Part shown: positions 52,538 to 61,366 of the stretch, piece after piece
Position numbering within the stretch: position 1 is the first letter of the stretch
How the letters are laid out: every line of letters begins with the position of its first letter
NCBI GenBank assembly: GCA_030524675.1
Contig: JAUNGE010000002.1
Coordinates: 1 to 64,000, forward strand
Direction of reading: 5' to 3'
Source of the DNA: a bacterium
GTDB taxonomy: Bacteria; Bacillota; Clostridia; Lachnospirales; Lachnospiraceae
DNA: 64,000 bases
The notes under the pieces: model-generated
Database searches by the model: none
What the model saw: only the letters and a program-made list of their open reading frames with translations
What the model was told of the DNA's origin: nothing
Translations under genes and position numbers: made by a program

Positions 52538-53692
52538 TTGCTGAGGAGCTTCAAGACGGAAATCCATCCGACGGAAGAACAGAAAGTCAAGATTCGCAAG
52601 ACCATAGGAACTTGTAGATTTATCTATAACTTCTATCTTGCTCACAATAAAGAACTGCATGAAACTGGTAAAACGTTTATGAGCAGTCATCAATTTAGAG
52701 TTTGGCTGAATCATGAATATCTTCCAAATCATCCAGAACATTCCTGGATAAAAGAAGCCTATTCCAAAGCAGTAACGCAGGCAGTGAATCATGGGCAGAG
52801 GGCATTTAAAAGATTTTTTGAACACAAAAGTGCGTTTCCTAAATTTAAAAAGAAAGGCAAATCGGATGTGAAGATGTATTTCGTAAAGAATAATCCGAAG
52901 GATTGCCGGTGCGAAAGGCACAGAATCCATATTCCATCCCTTGGATGGGTTCGTATCAAAGAAAAAGGATATCTGCCAACAACAAAAGACGGATATGTAA
53001 TAAAAAGCGGTTCCGTTTCCATGAAAGCCAATCGGTATTATGTTTCCGTTCTTATTGAAATTCCTGATAAAAAGATAGATAATAACTTCACTGAGGGGAT
53101 TGGCATTGACCTTGGACTAAAAGAGTTCGCTGTTATTTCCAATGGAAAAACGTATAAGAACATAAACAAATCAGCAAGAATAAAAAAACTGGAAAAACAA
53201 TTAATTCGGGAACAGCGAAGACTTTCCCGTAAATATGAAAACGTAAAGAAAGGAGAGCCCACTCAAAAATCAAATCTAAAAAAACAGAAGATGAAAGTAC
53301 AAAGACTTTATCATAGGATAGACAATATCCGTACGGATTATATCCATAAAACAATCGCTGAGATAGTGAAAACCAAGCCGTCTTATATAACGATTGAAGA
53401 CCTGAATATAAGAGGAATGATGAAGAATCGGCATCTTTCAAAAAGTGTTGCATCCCAGAAGTTTTATGAATTCAGAACAAAACTTCAAACGAAATGCAGC
53501 GAATATGGCATAGAACTTCGAGTCGTCAATAGATGGTATCCATCTTCAAAGACATGTCACCGCTGCGGCTGCATCAAGAAGGACCTGAGACTTTCGGACA
53601 GAATATACAGATGTGCCTGTGGTTATATGGAAGACAGAGATTGGAATGCGGCACTCAATTTGAAAGATGCTATAGCTTATGAAATTGCATAA
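52538..53692 (+). CDS. tnpB: TnpB RNA-guided nuclease (IS607/IS605 family)
   Basis: 384 residues starting at a TTG after GGAACGAGG. Full length, with N-terminal helix-turn-helix/OB region and a RuvC nuclease. The catalytic Asp191 is in GIGIDLGLKEF, Glu287 in ITIEDLNIRGM and Asp368 in EDRDWNAALN. A zinc ribbon uses cysteines 340, 343, 359 and 361. TnpB proteins cut DNA guided by an omega RNA from the element's right end and favour element retention. All catalytic residues are present although the companion tnpA is destroyed. Confidence 0.93.
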   Translation: MLRSFKTEIHPTEEQKVKIRKTIGTCRFIYNFYLAHNKELHETGKTFMSSHQFRVWLNHEYLPNHPEHSWIKEAYSKAVTQAVNHGQRAFKRFFEHKSAFPKFKKKGKSDVKMYFVKNNPKDCRCERHRIHIPSLGWVRIKEKGYLPTTKDGYVIKSGSVSMKANRYYVSVLIEIPDKKIDNNFTEGIGIDLGLKEFAVISNGKTYKNINKSARIKKLEKQLIREQRRLSRKYENVKKGEPTQKSNLKKQKMKVQRLYHRIDNIRTDYIHKTIAEIVKTKPSYITIEDLNIRGMMKNRHLSKSVASQKFYEFRTKLQTKCSEYGIELRVVNRWYPSSKTCHRCGCIKKDLRLSDRIYRCACGYMEDRDWNAALNLKDAIAYEIA

Positions 53693-53887
53693 GTAAAACG
53701 CAAACGTAAGCATGTACCGAAGGCTATTTCGGGAATTGACGACTGTGGAGTGTACAAGAATCTGTGAGTAGATATTGTAGAAATACAAGTCAAAAGCATA
53801 CACAATAAAGCAGTAAGTAGAATTCGTGAGAATCTACATTATCTCGATGTGATGAGTATATTTAATCATATTTTGAGTGGCAGGAAA
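53693..53887 (+). ncRNA. Candidate omega/re-RNA scaffold at the TnpB element right end
   Basis: The non-coding stretch between the tnpB stop and the element end can form a GTAGAATTC-GTGA-GAATCTAC hairpin (about 53817-53837) and other stems. Its last 105 bases are conserved with the copy at 1-105. By analogy with TnpB systems the mature RNA would end with a guide taken from the flank, here starting near 53888 inside the third terD. Inferred from family knowledge; transcript ends are not visible. Confidence 0.55.
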
Positions 53888-53890
53888 GTT

Positions 53891-54478
53891 ATGGCAATTA
53901 GCTTACAAAAGGGACAAAAGGTCAGCCTTTCCAAAGAAAATGCAGGTCTTTCCAGAGTGATGATCGGTCTGGGATGGGACGAGGTACAGCAGAAGAGAGG
54001 ATTTTTCTCTCTGAAACCGCAGGACATTGACTGTGACGCGACAGCGATTCTGCTGCAGAATGGAAAGCTGAGAGCCAATGAGGATGTGGTGTATTTTGGA
54101 AACCTCAAACATAAATCGGGGACCGTGCAGCATATGGGAGACAATCTGACTGGTGCAGGAGACGGCGACGACGAGCAGATTCTGGTGGATTTGGCAAAGC
54201 TTCCGGCAGAGTATGACAGAATCGTGCTTATGGTCAATATCTACCAGGCCAGAGAGAGAAAACAGCATTTCGGAATGATCCGCAATGCATTCATCCGTCT
54301 GGTGGACTGCAGAAACGGAAAAGAGATGTGCCGCTACAACCTGACCGACGATTATTCTGGTATGACGGCGTTGATTTTCGGAGAGGTGTACCGCCACAAC
54401 GGAGAATGGAAGTTCAATGCCATCGGTCAGGGAACAAGCGACAATTCCATCGGAGAAGTGGCGAATCGATACGTATAA
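53891..54478 (+). CDS. terD: TerD-family calcium-binding stress protein 3 (divergent)
   Basis: 195 residues from the ATG at the insertion-element junction; the in-frame codons upstream belong to the element. TerD fold with SLQKGQKVSLSKENAGLSRVMIGLGWD and the acidic loop [21 protein letters not shown]. The usual DFDLD motif is changed to DIDCDATAIL and an extra VQQKRGFFSLKPQ loop is present. It is therefore a distinct paralogue that may bind Ca2+ differently. Translation now depends on AGGAAA at the element end. Confidence 0.9.
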   Translation: MAISLQKGQKVSLSKENAGLSRVMIGLGWDEVQQKRGFFSLKPQDIDCDATAILLQNGKLRANEDVVYFGNLKHKSGTVQHMGDNLTGAGDGDDEQILVDLAKLPAEYDRIVLMVNIYQARERKQHFGMIRNAFIRLVDCRNGKEMCRYNLTDDYSGMTALIFGEVYRHNGEWKFNAIGQGTSDNSIGEVANRYV

Positions 54479-54588
54479 AAAGATAAATTTGCAACTATAA
54501 AACTATGCACGGGGAGCAGGGCGTGACAAAGAACTAGAAAAAGAAACAGACACGCTCTGCTGTACCGTATGCATAAAGGAGGATCTTC

Positions 54589-57249
54589 ATGAAATATAAT
54601 GGACTGACAGACAAGGAAGTCGAGCTTTCCAGGGAGCAAAACGGTTCCAATGTCATACCGGACTCGGAACCGACAACATTCTGGGAAGAATTTAAAGAGA
54701 CATTCGGCGACCCGATGATTCGGATTTTGCTTGCGATTGCAGCGCTGATGATTGTCATGTTTTTCTTTGGGTATGCAGAGATTTATGAGCCGCTTGGAAC
54801 GATTGTGGCAGTTCTTATCGTGGCGTTTGTGTCCGCGAAGACGGGGGTTGCCAGCGATACCAAGTACAGAGAACTCAAGGACAGCACGAAGAAAGACCAA
54901 TGTAAGGTACACAGAAATGGTCTGGTGACTGTGATTGATGTGGATGACGTGGTTGTAGGCGATAAGGTGCTGCTGCAGTCTGGCGACAAGATTCCGGCAG
55001 ACGGTATCCTGATTTCTGGTTCTTTGAAAGTGAACCTTTCTGCACTGAATGGCGAGGCAGAAGAATGTAAGAAGACGGCAGGTGCAGAGGACACAGAACT
55101 CGCGGAGAACATCACAGGAGATACGTTTGTGGATGCGCACTCGTTGTTCCGCGGCGCTATCGTGTTTGACGGCGAGGGTATTCTGGATGTCCGCAAAGTC
55201 GGATTAAAGACCATGATGGGAAAGATGGCGCAGGAGATGCAGGAAGATGAGCCGGATTCCCCTCTGAAAGTCAAGCTGGCAAAGCTGGCAAAACAGATTT
55301 CTACCTTTGGATACATCGGCGCGATTGTGATTGCGCTGCTGTATTTCCTGTATTTTATCCTGTCTGCGGGCGGCGTGAATGCATACTTTGCACTGGGATT
55401 CCAGAATGTCCTCAAAGATGTCATTGAGGCAGTTTCCCTCGCAGTCGTGATTATTGTCTGTGCAGTGCCGGAAGGTCTTCCTCTTATGATTTCTCTGGTA
55501 CTCATGCAGAATACCAGCAAGATGCTCGACCACAACGTGCTTGTGCGAAAGGCAGAAGGTATCGAGACGGCTGGTTCCTTGAACATTTTATTCAGCGATA
55601 AGACAGGTACCATCACAAAAGGCAGCCTGGAAGTCGTGGACTTCTTCACAGGCGGCGGGCGCTCCATCCCGTTCGAGGAGATGAGCAAGTACAACAATCT
55701 GAAAACCCTAGTAGACCTTGCTATCGGAAAAAATACACAGTCCATGTTTGACGCGGAGCACCGTGTCATCGGCGGAAACGCGACAGACCAGGCGCTGATG
55801 AAGTTTATCGGGGAGTCGACGTTCCGCGTGCTGGAGGCGAGCACCGAGTACAAGGTGACTGCGGCGCAGGGCTTTAACTCCACCAACAAGTTCAGCCAGG
55901 CGAGAATCGACTCTGTGGGAAAGACATTCTACAAAGGCGCGCCGGAGAAGCTGGTGACGGCTGCCACAAAATATCTGGAGGACGACGGAACTGTGCGCGA
56001 GATTGACCGCGCCGTTTTAAACCGCAAGATTGACGAGCTGGCTTCCAAGGCGATGCGTATTCTGGCGTTCGCGTATTCTGAGAAAGAACTGGTGGAGAAC
56101 ACCATCCACGACGATATTGTTCTGATTGGTCTGGTTGCCATCCGCGACGATGTGAGACCGGAGGCAAAAGAGGCGATTGAGGAAGTGCAGAAGGCGGGTA
56201 TCCAGGTAGTTATGATTACTGGTGACAGACTGGAGACAGCGATTGCCATAGCAAAAGACGCCGGACTGCTGAAAAACAAGACAGACCGCGCCTTCTCCTC
56301 CGCACAGCTCAATGAGATGTCCGACGAGGAAGTAAAGAAGGTGCTTCCAAACATCCGCGTGATTGCGAGAGCACTGCCAACGGACAAATCGAGAATGGTG
56401 CGTCTGTGCCAGGAGATGAATCTCGTAGTCGGCATGACAGGAGACGGAGTGAACGACTCTCCGGCACTGAAGCGCGCTGATGTGGGATTTGCGATGGGAA
56501 GCGGTACGGAAGCGGCGAAGGAAGCCGGAAAGATTGTCATTCTGGATGACAATTTCAAGTCCATCAAGGACGCCATCTGGTACGGAAGAACCATCTACCA
56601 CAATATTTTGAAGTTCTGTAAGTTACAGCTTGTCATCAATGTGACGGCTGTGGTGGTGAGTGCGATTGCTCCGTTCTTTGGTGTGGAGGAACCGCTGAAA
56701 GTAACCCATCTTCTGTTCGTCAACTTGGTAATGGATGGTCTGGGGGCGATTATGCTCGGAAACGAACCTGCGCTCAAGAAATATATGGACGAAAAACCGA
56801 GAAGAAGAGACGAGAGCATTGTCAGCAGACCGATGATGGCGCAGATTATAACAATGGGCGCATGGCTGACGTTTATCAGCTTTGTGTATCTGAAGCATCC
56901 GTTCTTTGTCGGGTTATTTGACAATGAGGAACAGCATCTGACAGGTTACTTTGTGCTGTTTATCGTCAGCGCCCTGTTCAATGGATTCAATGTCAGGGAC
57001 GATGCATTCGGTATTTTTGACAGGCTGCAGGAGAACCCAGGATTCCTGAAAGTGTTCTTCACAATTATTCTGGTGCAGGTACTGATTGTAAATGCCGGTC
57101 TGGTTCCATTCCCAGTCTTTACCTGGATTGGAAATATGTTCAGCTGCGTGCCGTTCGGCATCAGAGGATGGGTGGCAGTGATTCTGCTGGCAGCAACTAT
57201 GATTCCGGTGGACCTGCTGAGAAAGGCATTCGTAAACCGCACGAGATAG
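54589..57249 (+). CDS. Calcium-type (P2) cation-transporting P-type ATPase
   Basis: 886 residues. About ten membrane helices. The actuator domain has VVGDKVLLQSGDKIPADG and LNGEAEE, with the conserved GE though Asn replaces the usual Thr. The phosphorylated Asp is in LFSDKTGTITKG. The nucleotide domain has NKFSQARI and FYKGAPEKLV, and the hinge motif is TGDGVNDSPALKRADVGFAMG. PMCA/SERCA-like pumps export Ca2+. Its place directly after three calcium-binding TerD genes suggests calcium handling in the Ter response, where many operons instead encode TerC. Start after AAAGGAGGATCTTC. Confidence 0.93.
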   Translation: MKYNGLTDKEVELSREQNGSNVIPDSEPTTFWEEFKETFGDPMIRILLAIAALMIVMFFFGYAEIYEPLGTIVAVLIVAFVSAKTGVASDTKYRELKDSTKKDQCKVHRNGLVTVIDVDDVVVGDKVLLQSGDKIPADGILISGSLKVNLSALNGEAEECKKTAGAEDTELAENITGDTFVDAHSLFRGAIVFDGEGILDVRKVGLKTMMGKMAQEMQEDEPDSPLKVKLAKLAKQISTFGYIGAIVIALLYFLYFILSAGGVNAYFALGFQNVLKDVIEAVSLAVVIIVCAVPEGLPLMISLVLMQNTSKMLDHNVLVRKAEGIETAGSLNILFSDKTGTITKGSLEVVDFFTGGGRSIPFEEMSKYNNLKTLVDLAIGKNTQSMFDAEHRVIGGNATDQALMKFIGESTFRVLEASTEYKVTAAQGFNSTNKFSQARIDSVGKTFYKGAPEKLVTAATKYLEDDGTVREIDRAVLNRKIDELASKAMRILAFAYSEKELVENTIHDDIVLIGLVAIRDDVRPEAKEAIEEVQKAGIQVVMITGDRLETAIAIAKDAGLLKNKTDRAFSSAQLNEMSDEEVKKVLPNIRVIARALPTDKSRMVRLCQEMNLVVGMTGDGVNDSPALKRADVGFAMGSGTEAAKEAGKIVILDDNFKSIKDAIWYGRTIYHNILKFCKLQLVINVTAVVVSAIAPFFGVEEPLKVTHLLFVNLVMDGLGAIMLGNEPALKKYMDEKPRRRDESIVSRPMMAQIITMGAWLTFISFVYLKHPFFVGLFDNEEQHLTGYFVLFIVSALFNGFNVRDDAFGIFDRLQENPGFLKVFFTIILVQVLIVNAGLVPFPVFTWIGNMFSCVPFGIRGWVAVILLAATMIPVDLLRKAFVNRTR

Positions 57250-57305
57250 TTGGCATTGCTCTTTTAAGTCGATTGGCGTTGAATGGCAGGGGGTATATAT
57301 TTTGG

Positions 57306-57536
57306 ATGGTGGATATGAAAAATGCAGGAAAACAAGAAGAGTATGAGGAATATGGAGAGAAGGGAATCAATCGGAAAAAGCAGATTTTTATCCTGGCGCT
57401 GGTATCTGTGCTGGGGATGTTGTTTTCCTTATGGAATGCGGCGGGGCTTCGCAGAGAGTTGAATTACAGTGTTGCGGAGTACTGCGACGGAATCACCAGA
57501 CAGCTCACAGAGGTGGTCAAGGATGGCATCTACTAG
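57306..57536 (+). pseudogene. N-terminal fragment of an interrupted c-di-GMP signalling protein
   Basis: 76 codons: a charged start, one membrane helix (QIFILALVSVLGMLFSLWNAAG) and the beginning of an extracellular sensor region, ended by TAG at 57534-57536. The codons after the TAG continue in the same frame (KIELENVADSIS...) into the large GGDEF/EAL frame. A single substitution at TAG would restore one protein of about 770 residues. Confidence 0.75.
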
Positions 57537-57554
57537 AAGATAGAGCTGGAGAAT

Positions 57555-59615
57555 GTGGCGGATTCCATCTCGAAGGTGTACGAAAAGTACAACACAAGCG
57601 AGATGAAGGATTTTTTGGATAGAAAGGCGCACATCCTGGAGTTTGATGCTCTGGCGTTGATTGACAGGTCGGGCGCCTGCACTGCACTGTCTGTGGAAGA
57701 CAATGCTGTTTTGAATTTGCAGAAAATTGTGAGTCTTCCGCAGGAACAGAATCTTTTTGAGGATACGGTCAATGTCGGGTTCTTTGACCAGCAAATGCTG
57801 TTCTACTCGGCGCCTGTCTATTCAAAAGGAGAAATCAGTCATGTGCTTGTCGGTGTGCGCACCAAAGAAAAAATGCAGTCCATGATTTCGTCAAAGGCTT
57901 TTTTGGGGAGAACGGCGAGCTGTATTGTGGACAAGGAAGGCCTCGTCCTGCTGTCTCCGGTAGATTTGGAGTCCTTTCTGTATCTGGATGAAGTGTTTGG
58001 AATTGACACAAAAAAGGTTTATCTGTCCGAGGTGGTGAAAATTCAGAAGGATATGGACAGTGGGACGAACGGGAAGATTCAGTTTATTGATGAAAATGGA
58101 AATGAGAATATTCTCGCCTACAATTTCCTTGGAATTTCGGACTGGATTCTGCTCACCATTGTGCCAGTGAATCTGATTTCTGGCAGCGCCTCCACGTATA
58201 ATCTGCGCTCTATTCTGATTATTGCTGGAATTTCGCTGGTATTTTTGCTGTTTCTGATGGTGATTTATAAAATGAACACAGAAAACAGAAAAAGACTGAC
58301 AGAACTTGCGTTTACCGACAGCATCACAGGCGGAATGAACGGCACAGCATTTCAGAGGAGATATGAGAGCTGCACGCAGAAACATAAGGTGTTTTCCTGC
58401 GTTGTTGTGATTTTAAATATTCGGAATTTCAAGCTTTTCAATGAAAAGTTCGGGTTTTCTACAGGAAATCAGATATTGAGGTACATTTATCAGGTAATTG
58501 ATACACAGTTGAACAAAGAGGAGGATGAGTTTGCGGCGAGAAGCGAGATGGATCACTTCTTTATCTGTATGCAGGAGAGCAATCCCAGGAAGATTCAAAA
58601 GAGGATTGATGGGATCACACAGAGAATCAACACATTTCACAATCTGGAGTCTCCGAAATATCAGATTCGGTTTGCGGCAGGGTGCTGTCTGGTGCAGGAT
58701 AGTACGCTGGATATCAATGTGATACAAGACAGAGCGAGGATAGCGGCCAGAAGTGAGCAGGAAAATGGGCGGGATGCCTGTATCTTTTATGATGAGGATG
58801 TGGCAGAGCGGGTGAGACAGGAGCGCGAGCTGGACGAAATGTTTGAGAAGGCGATTGCCTGCCATGAGTTCCAGGTGTATCTGCAGCCAAAAGTCAATCT
58901 AAAGACAAATCGGCCGGAAGGGGCAGAAGCGCTGGTGCGCTGGCAGCATCCCGAGAGAGGGCTGATTGCTCCCAATGTCTTTATTCCGGTGTTTGAGCGG
59001 AATGGGAAAATCTGCAAACTGGACTTGTATGTCTTTGAGGAAGTGTGCAAGTTCTACAAACGGCGCCAGAGGGAAGGAAAGGTGTGGTATCCGGTATCCG
59101 TCAATCTGTCGCGGTATCATTTTTTCGAGGAGAATTTTCTGGATGAATTTTACCAGATTTTTCAGAAATACGGCCTGCCGGAACATTCCATTGAATTTGA
59201 GCTGACAGAATCCATGTTTTTTGACAAAGAGCATATCGAGTGTATCAAAAAGGGCATTCAGAGAATGCATGAGATGGGATTTCAGTGCTCGATGGATGAT
59301 TTTGGATTCGGATATTCTTCTCTGGGATTGCTGAAAGAGTTTGATGTGGATACTCTGAAATTGGATCGGTCATTTTTCCTGGATATGTCGAGCGGAAAGG
59401 CGAGAGATATCATCCAGAGTGTTGTGGAACTGGCAATAAAATTGGAAGTGGGGACAGTTGCGGAGGGAATCGAGCAGACAGAGCAGATGGATTTTCTGTA
59501 CTCGATTCAGTGCGATACCGTGCAGGGATATTTCTTTTCCAAACCCCTTCCGATGCAGGAATTTGAGGATTGGGTCGGTCAGTACGAGGTGAAGCAAAGC
59601 GGACAGTCTGTCTAA
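57555..59615 (+). CDS. Cache-GGDEF-EAL c-di-GMP phosphodiesterase, separated from its first membrane helix
   Basis: 686 residues if translation restarts at the GTG after GGAG. An extracellular Cache-like sensor (about 1-210) and a membrane helix (SILIIAGISLVFLLFLMVIY) are followed by a degenerate GGDEF domain (TDSITGGMNGTAFQRR; the signature loop reads AARSEMD, so cyclase activity is unlikely). The EAL domain has EGAEALVRWQHPERGLI, FELTESMF, and DDFGFGYSSLGLLKEFDVDTLKLDRSF. It would hydrolyse c-di-GMP. Because the upstream half is cut off by an in-frame TAG, membrane insertion and sensing may be lost. Confidence 0.85.
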   Translation: MADSISKVYEKYNTSEMKDFLDRKAHILEFDALALIDRSGACTALSVEDNAVLNLQKIVSLPQEQNLFEDTVNVGFFDQQMLFYSAPVYSKGEISHVLVGVRTKEKMQSMISSKAFLGRTASCIVDKEGLVLLSPVDLESFLYLDEVFGIDTKKVYLSEVVKIQKDMDSGTNGKIQFIDENGNENILAYNFLGISDWILLTIVPVNLISGSASTYNLRSILIIAGISLVFLLFLMVIYKMNTENRKRLTELAFTDSITGGMNGTAFQRRYESCTQKHKVFSCVVVILNIRNFKLFNEKFGFSTGNQILRYIYQVIDTQLNKEEDEFAARSEMDHFFICMQESNPRKIQKRIDGITQRINTFHNLESPKYQIRFAAGCCLVQDSTLDINVIQDRARIAARSEQENGRDACIFYDEDVAERVRQERELDEMFEKAIACHEFQVYLQPKVNLKTNRPEGAEALVRWQHPERGLIAPNVFIPVFERNGKICKLDLYVFEEVCKFYKRRQREGKVWYPVSVNLSRYHFFEENFLDEFYQIFQKYGLPEHSIEFELTESMFFDKEHIECIKKGIQRMHEMGFQCSMDDFGFGYSSLGLLKEFDVDTLKLDRSFFLDMSSGKARDIIQSVVELAIKLEVGTVAEGIEQTEQMDFLYSIQCDTVQGYFFSKPLPMQEFEDWVGQYEVKQSGQSV

Positions 59616-59717
59616 AGGGGCAGATGCGCAGATGTACGAGAGAAAACAGAAGATGAGGGAAAATTTTGTGCAAAATCGCCTTTGAATCCCATGTAAAAAT
59701 AGAGTATACTAAATATA

Positions 59718-59766
59718 ACGAGTGGCAGAAACTGCGTAAATCCAGTTTTCTGCCGCTCGTTTTTTG
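59718..59766 (+). terminator. Terminator after the GGDEF/EAL gene
   Basis: Long stem ACGAGTGGCAG.../...CTGCCGCTCGT, about 18 bp with a wobble, followed by six Ts. Confidence 0.8.
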
Positions 59767-59829
59767 TATAATAGAAACTTCTCTGGAACTTCCTATTATA
59801 CAAAAAAGCCCTCGGGGCAGACTTGCCCC
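59764..59829 (+). promoter_or_regulatory. Operator-like inverted repeats before MATE gene 2
   Basis: TTGTATAATAG (59764-59774) and CTATTATACAA (59793-59803) are exact complements; allowing mismatches the arms extend to 17 bp. The left arm contains a TATAAT box. A CGGGGCA-GACT-TGCCCCG hairpin follows. The arrangement suggests a repressor site over the promoter of the efflux gene, or an attenuating leader. Confidence 0.55.
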
Positions 59830-59868
59830 GCTTTGCTCTTGGAAAAAAGGTTTTTGGAGGTTTGTATC

Positions 59869-61260
59869 ATGAATCAGAAATCGAACTCATTTTTGGAGAC
59901 GGAGAAAATCGGCGTGCTGATGAGAAAGTATGCCGTTCCGTGTGTTATTTCGCTGCTGGTGGCAGCTCTTTACAACATTGTGGACCAGATTTTCATTGCG
60001 AATGCAGATTATCTGGGGTCCTACGGAAACGCTGCGAATACAGTGGTATTTCCATTGACAGTGGTGGCGTTGGCGATTGCTGTTATGATTGGTGACGGAT
60101 GCTGTGCGTTTGTCAGTATCAGCCTGGGTGCGAATCGAAAAGAGGATGCGCACAGAAGTATTGGAAATGCAGTGGTGCTCTGCATTGTCAGCAGCCTGGT
60201 TTTGACTGCACTGTATCTGATTTTTCAGACGCAGATTCTGACGATGTTTGGAGGAAAGGTCAACGAGGAGACTTTTTACCATGCGAGAGAGTATTTCTTC
60301 TGGATTTCTATTGGTATTCCATTCTATATGTTCGGACAGGCGATGAACCCGATTATCCGTTCTGACGGAAGCCCGAAATTTGCGATGGTGTCCACTCTGG
60401 CAGGTGCTTTCACAAACATCATTCTGGACCCTATATTTATCTTTGTGTTACGCTGGGGCATGATGGGTGCCGCTGTGGCGACCGTGCTCGGACAGGTGCT
60501 GACAGCCGCTCTTTCGGTGTGGTATCTCTGCCATATGAAGGCGCTTCGTCTGGAAAAGAGCAGTTTTCGCATCCAGCTAAATCTTGTGGGAAGATTTCTC
60601 TCTCTGGGTATCTGCAGCTTTTTGTCACAGATTTCTCTGGTTTGCGCGATGGCGGCTATCCAGAATATGATTTTGAAATATGGCGCAATGGATGAGATTT
60701 TCGGTCAGGCGCAGTATGCGCAGATTCCGATGGCTGTGGTCGGCATTGTCATGAAATTTTTCCAGATTGTCATTTCCATCAGCGTCGGCATGGCAGCAGG
60801 ATGCATTCCCATTGTCGGATATAACATCGGCGCCGGAAGAAAAGACCGTGCAGCCAGCCTATTTACACTGCTTTTGACCTGCGAGGCGATTTTGGGTGCT
60901 GTGGCGCTTCTGATTGTAGAATTACTGCCGAGACAGCTGATTGGCATCTTCGGCGCGGCAAACGAGAGTGTCTATTATACAGAATTTGCAATAAAATCAT
61001 TCCGCACATATCTGTGCATGATGATTTTTGCATGTGTCAACAAGGCGACTTTTATCTACCTGCAGTCCCTGGGAAAAGCAGTGGCTTCTACTGCACTGTC
61101 CATGATTCGTGAAGTGCTGTTCGGTGTAGGATTTGCACTTCTCCTGCCAGTATTCTTTGGCCTGGATGGTGTGCTGTACTCCATGCCAGTATCCGATATT
61201 TTGACATTCATCATTTCTGTGATTGTGATTCGGTCCACGTACCGTCAGTTAAAACAATAA
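59869..61260 (+). CDS. MATE family efflux transporter 2
   Basis: 463 residues from the ATG eight bases after GGAGG. Twelve membrane helices. MRKYAVPCVISLLVAALYNIVDQIFIA opens the first half and GICSFLSQISLVCAMAAIQNMI the second. It belongs to the MepA/NorM-like multidrug group and is clearly different from the MATE protein at 13 kb. Exports cationic compounds by ion antiport. A palindromic control region precedes it, but no regulator gene is adjacent. Confidence 0.92.
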   Translation: MNQKSNSFLETEKIGVLMRKYAVPCVISLLVAALYNIVDQIFIANADYLGSYGNAANTVVFPLTVVALAIAVMIGDGCCAFVSISLGANRKEDAHRSIGNAVVLCIVSSLVLTALYLIFQTQILTMFGGKVNEETFYHAREYFFWISIGIPFYMFGQAMNPIIRSDGSPKFAMVSTLAGAFTNIILDPIFIFVLRWGMMGAAVATVLGQVLTAALSVWYLCHMKALRLEKSSFRIQLNLVGRFLSLGICSFLSQISLVCAMAAIQNMILKYGAMDEIFGQAQYAQIPMAVVGIVMKFFQIVISISVGMAAGCIPIVGYNIGAGRKDRAASLFTLLLTCEAILGAVALLIVELLPRQLIGIFGAANESVYYTEFAIKSFRTYLCMMIFACVNKATFIYLQSLGKAVASTALSMIREVLFGVGFALLLPVFFGLDGVLYSMPVSDILTFIISVIVIRSTYRQLKQ

Positions 61261-61366
61261 AAATAGCTGAGTTGTCAGACGAAGCTATTGGCTACCCAAA
61301 CGAAGCGAAGTTCGAGCGAAATAAAATGTAAGGGAAGAAAGTTTTTGGAGAGAAGGAGGAAAGCAG

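Larger units (their letters stand above)
52144..53891 (+). mobile_element. Degenerate IS607/IS605-type element with intact tnpB
   Basis: About 1.74 kb between direct copies of AGGAAAGTTA (52144-52153 and 53882-53891). It contains a left-end palindrome, a broken tnpA carrying a MITE, an intact tnpB and a right end shared with bases 1-105. It splits the ter operon between the second and third terD. The uninterrupted sequence would read AGGAGGAAAGTTATG, an ideal ribosome binding site and start for the third terD, so insertion hit the Shine-Dalgarno sequence. The exact element ends are uncertain by a few bases. Confidence 0.75.

Noticed and set aside
52345-52617. 90-codon frame across the MITE and tnpA remnant
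   Set aside because: It is a chance fusion: the first part is translated MITE, the middle is the tnpA helix-turn-helix, and the end is tnpB read in the wrong frame.
53849-53890. Earlier in-frame start for the third terD
   Set aside because: Those 14 codons lie within the insertion-element end, which also occurs at 1-105 in front of an unrelated gene.
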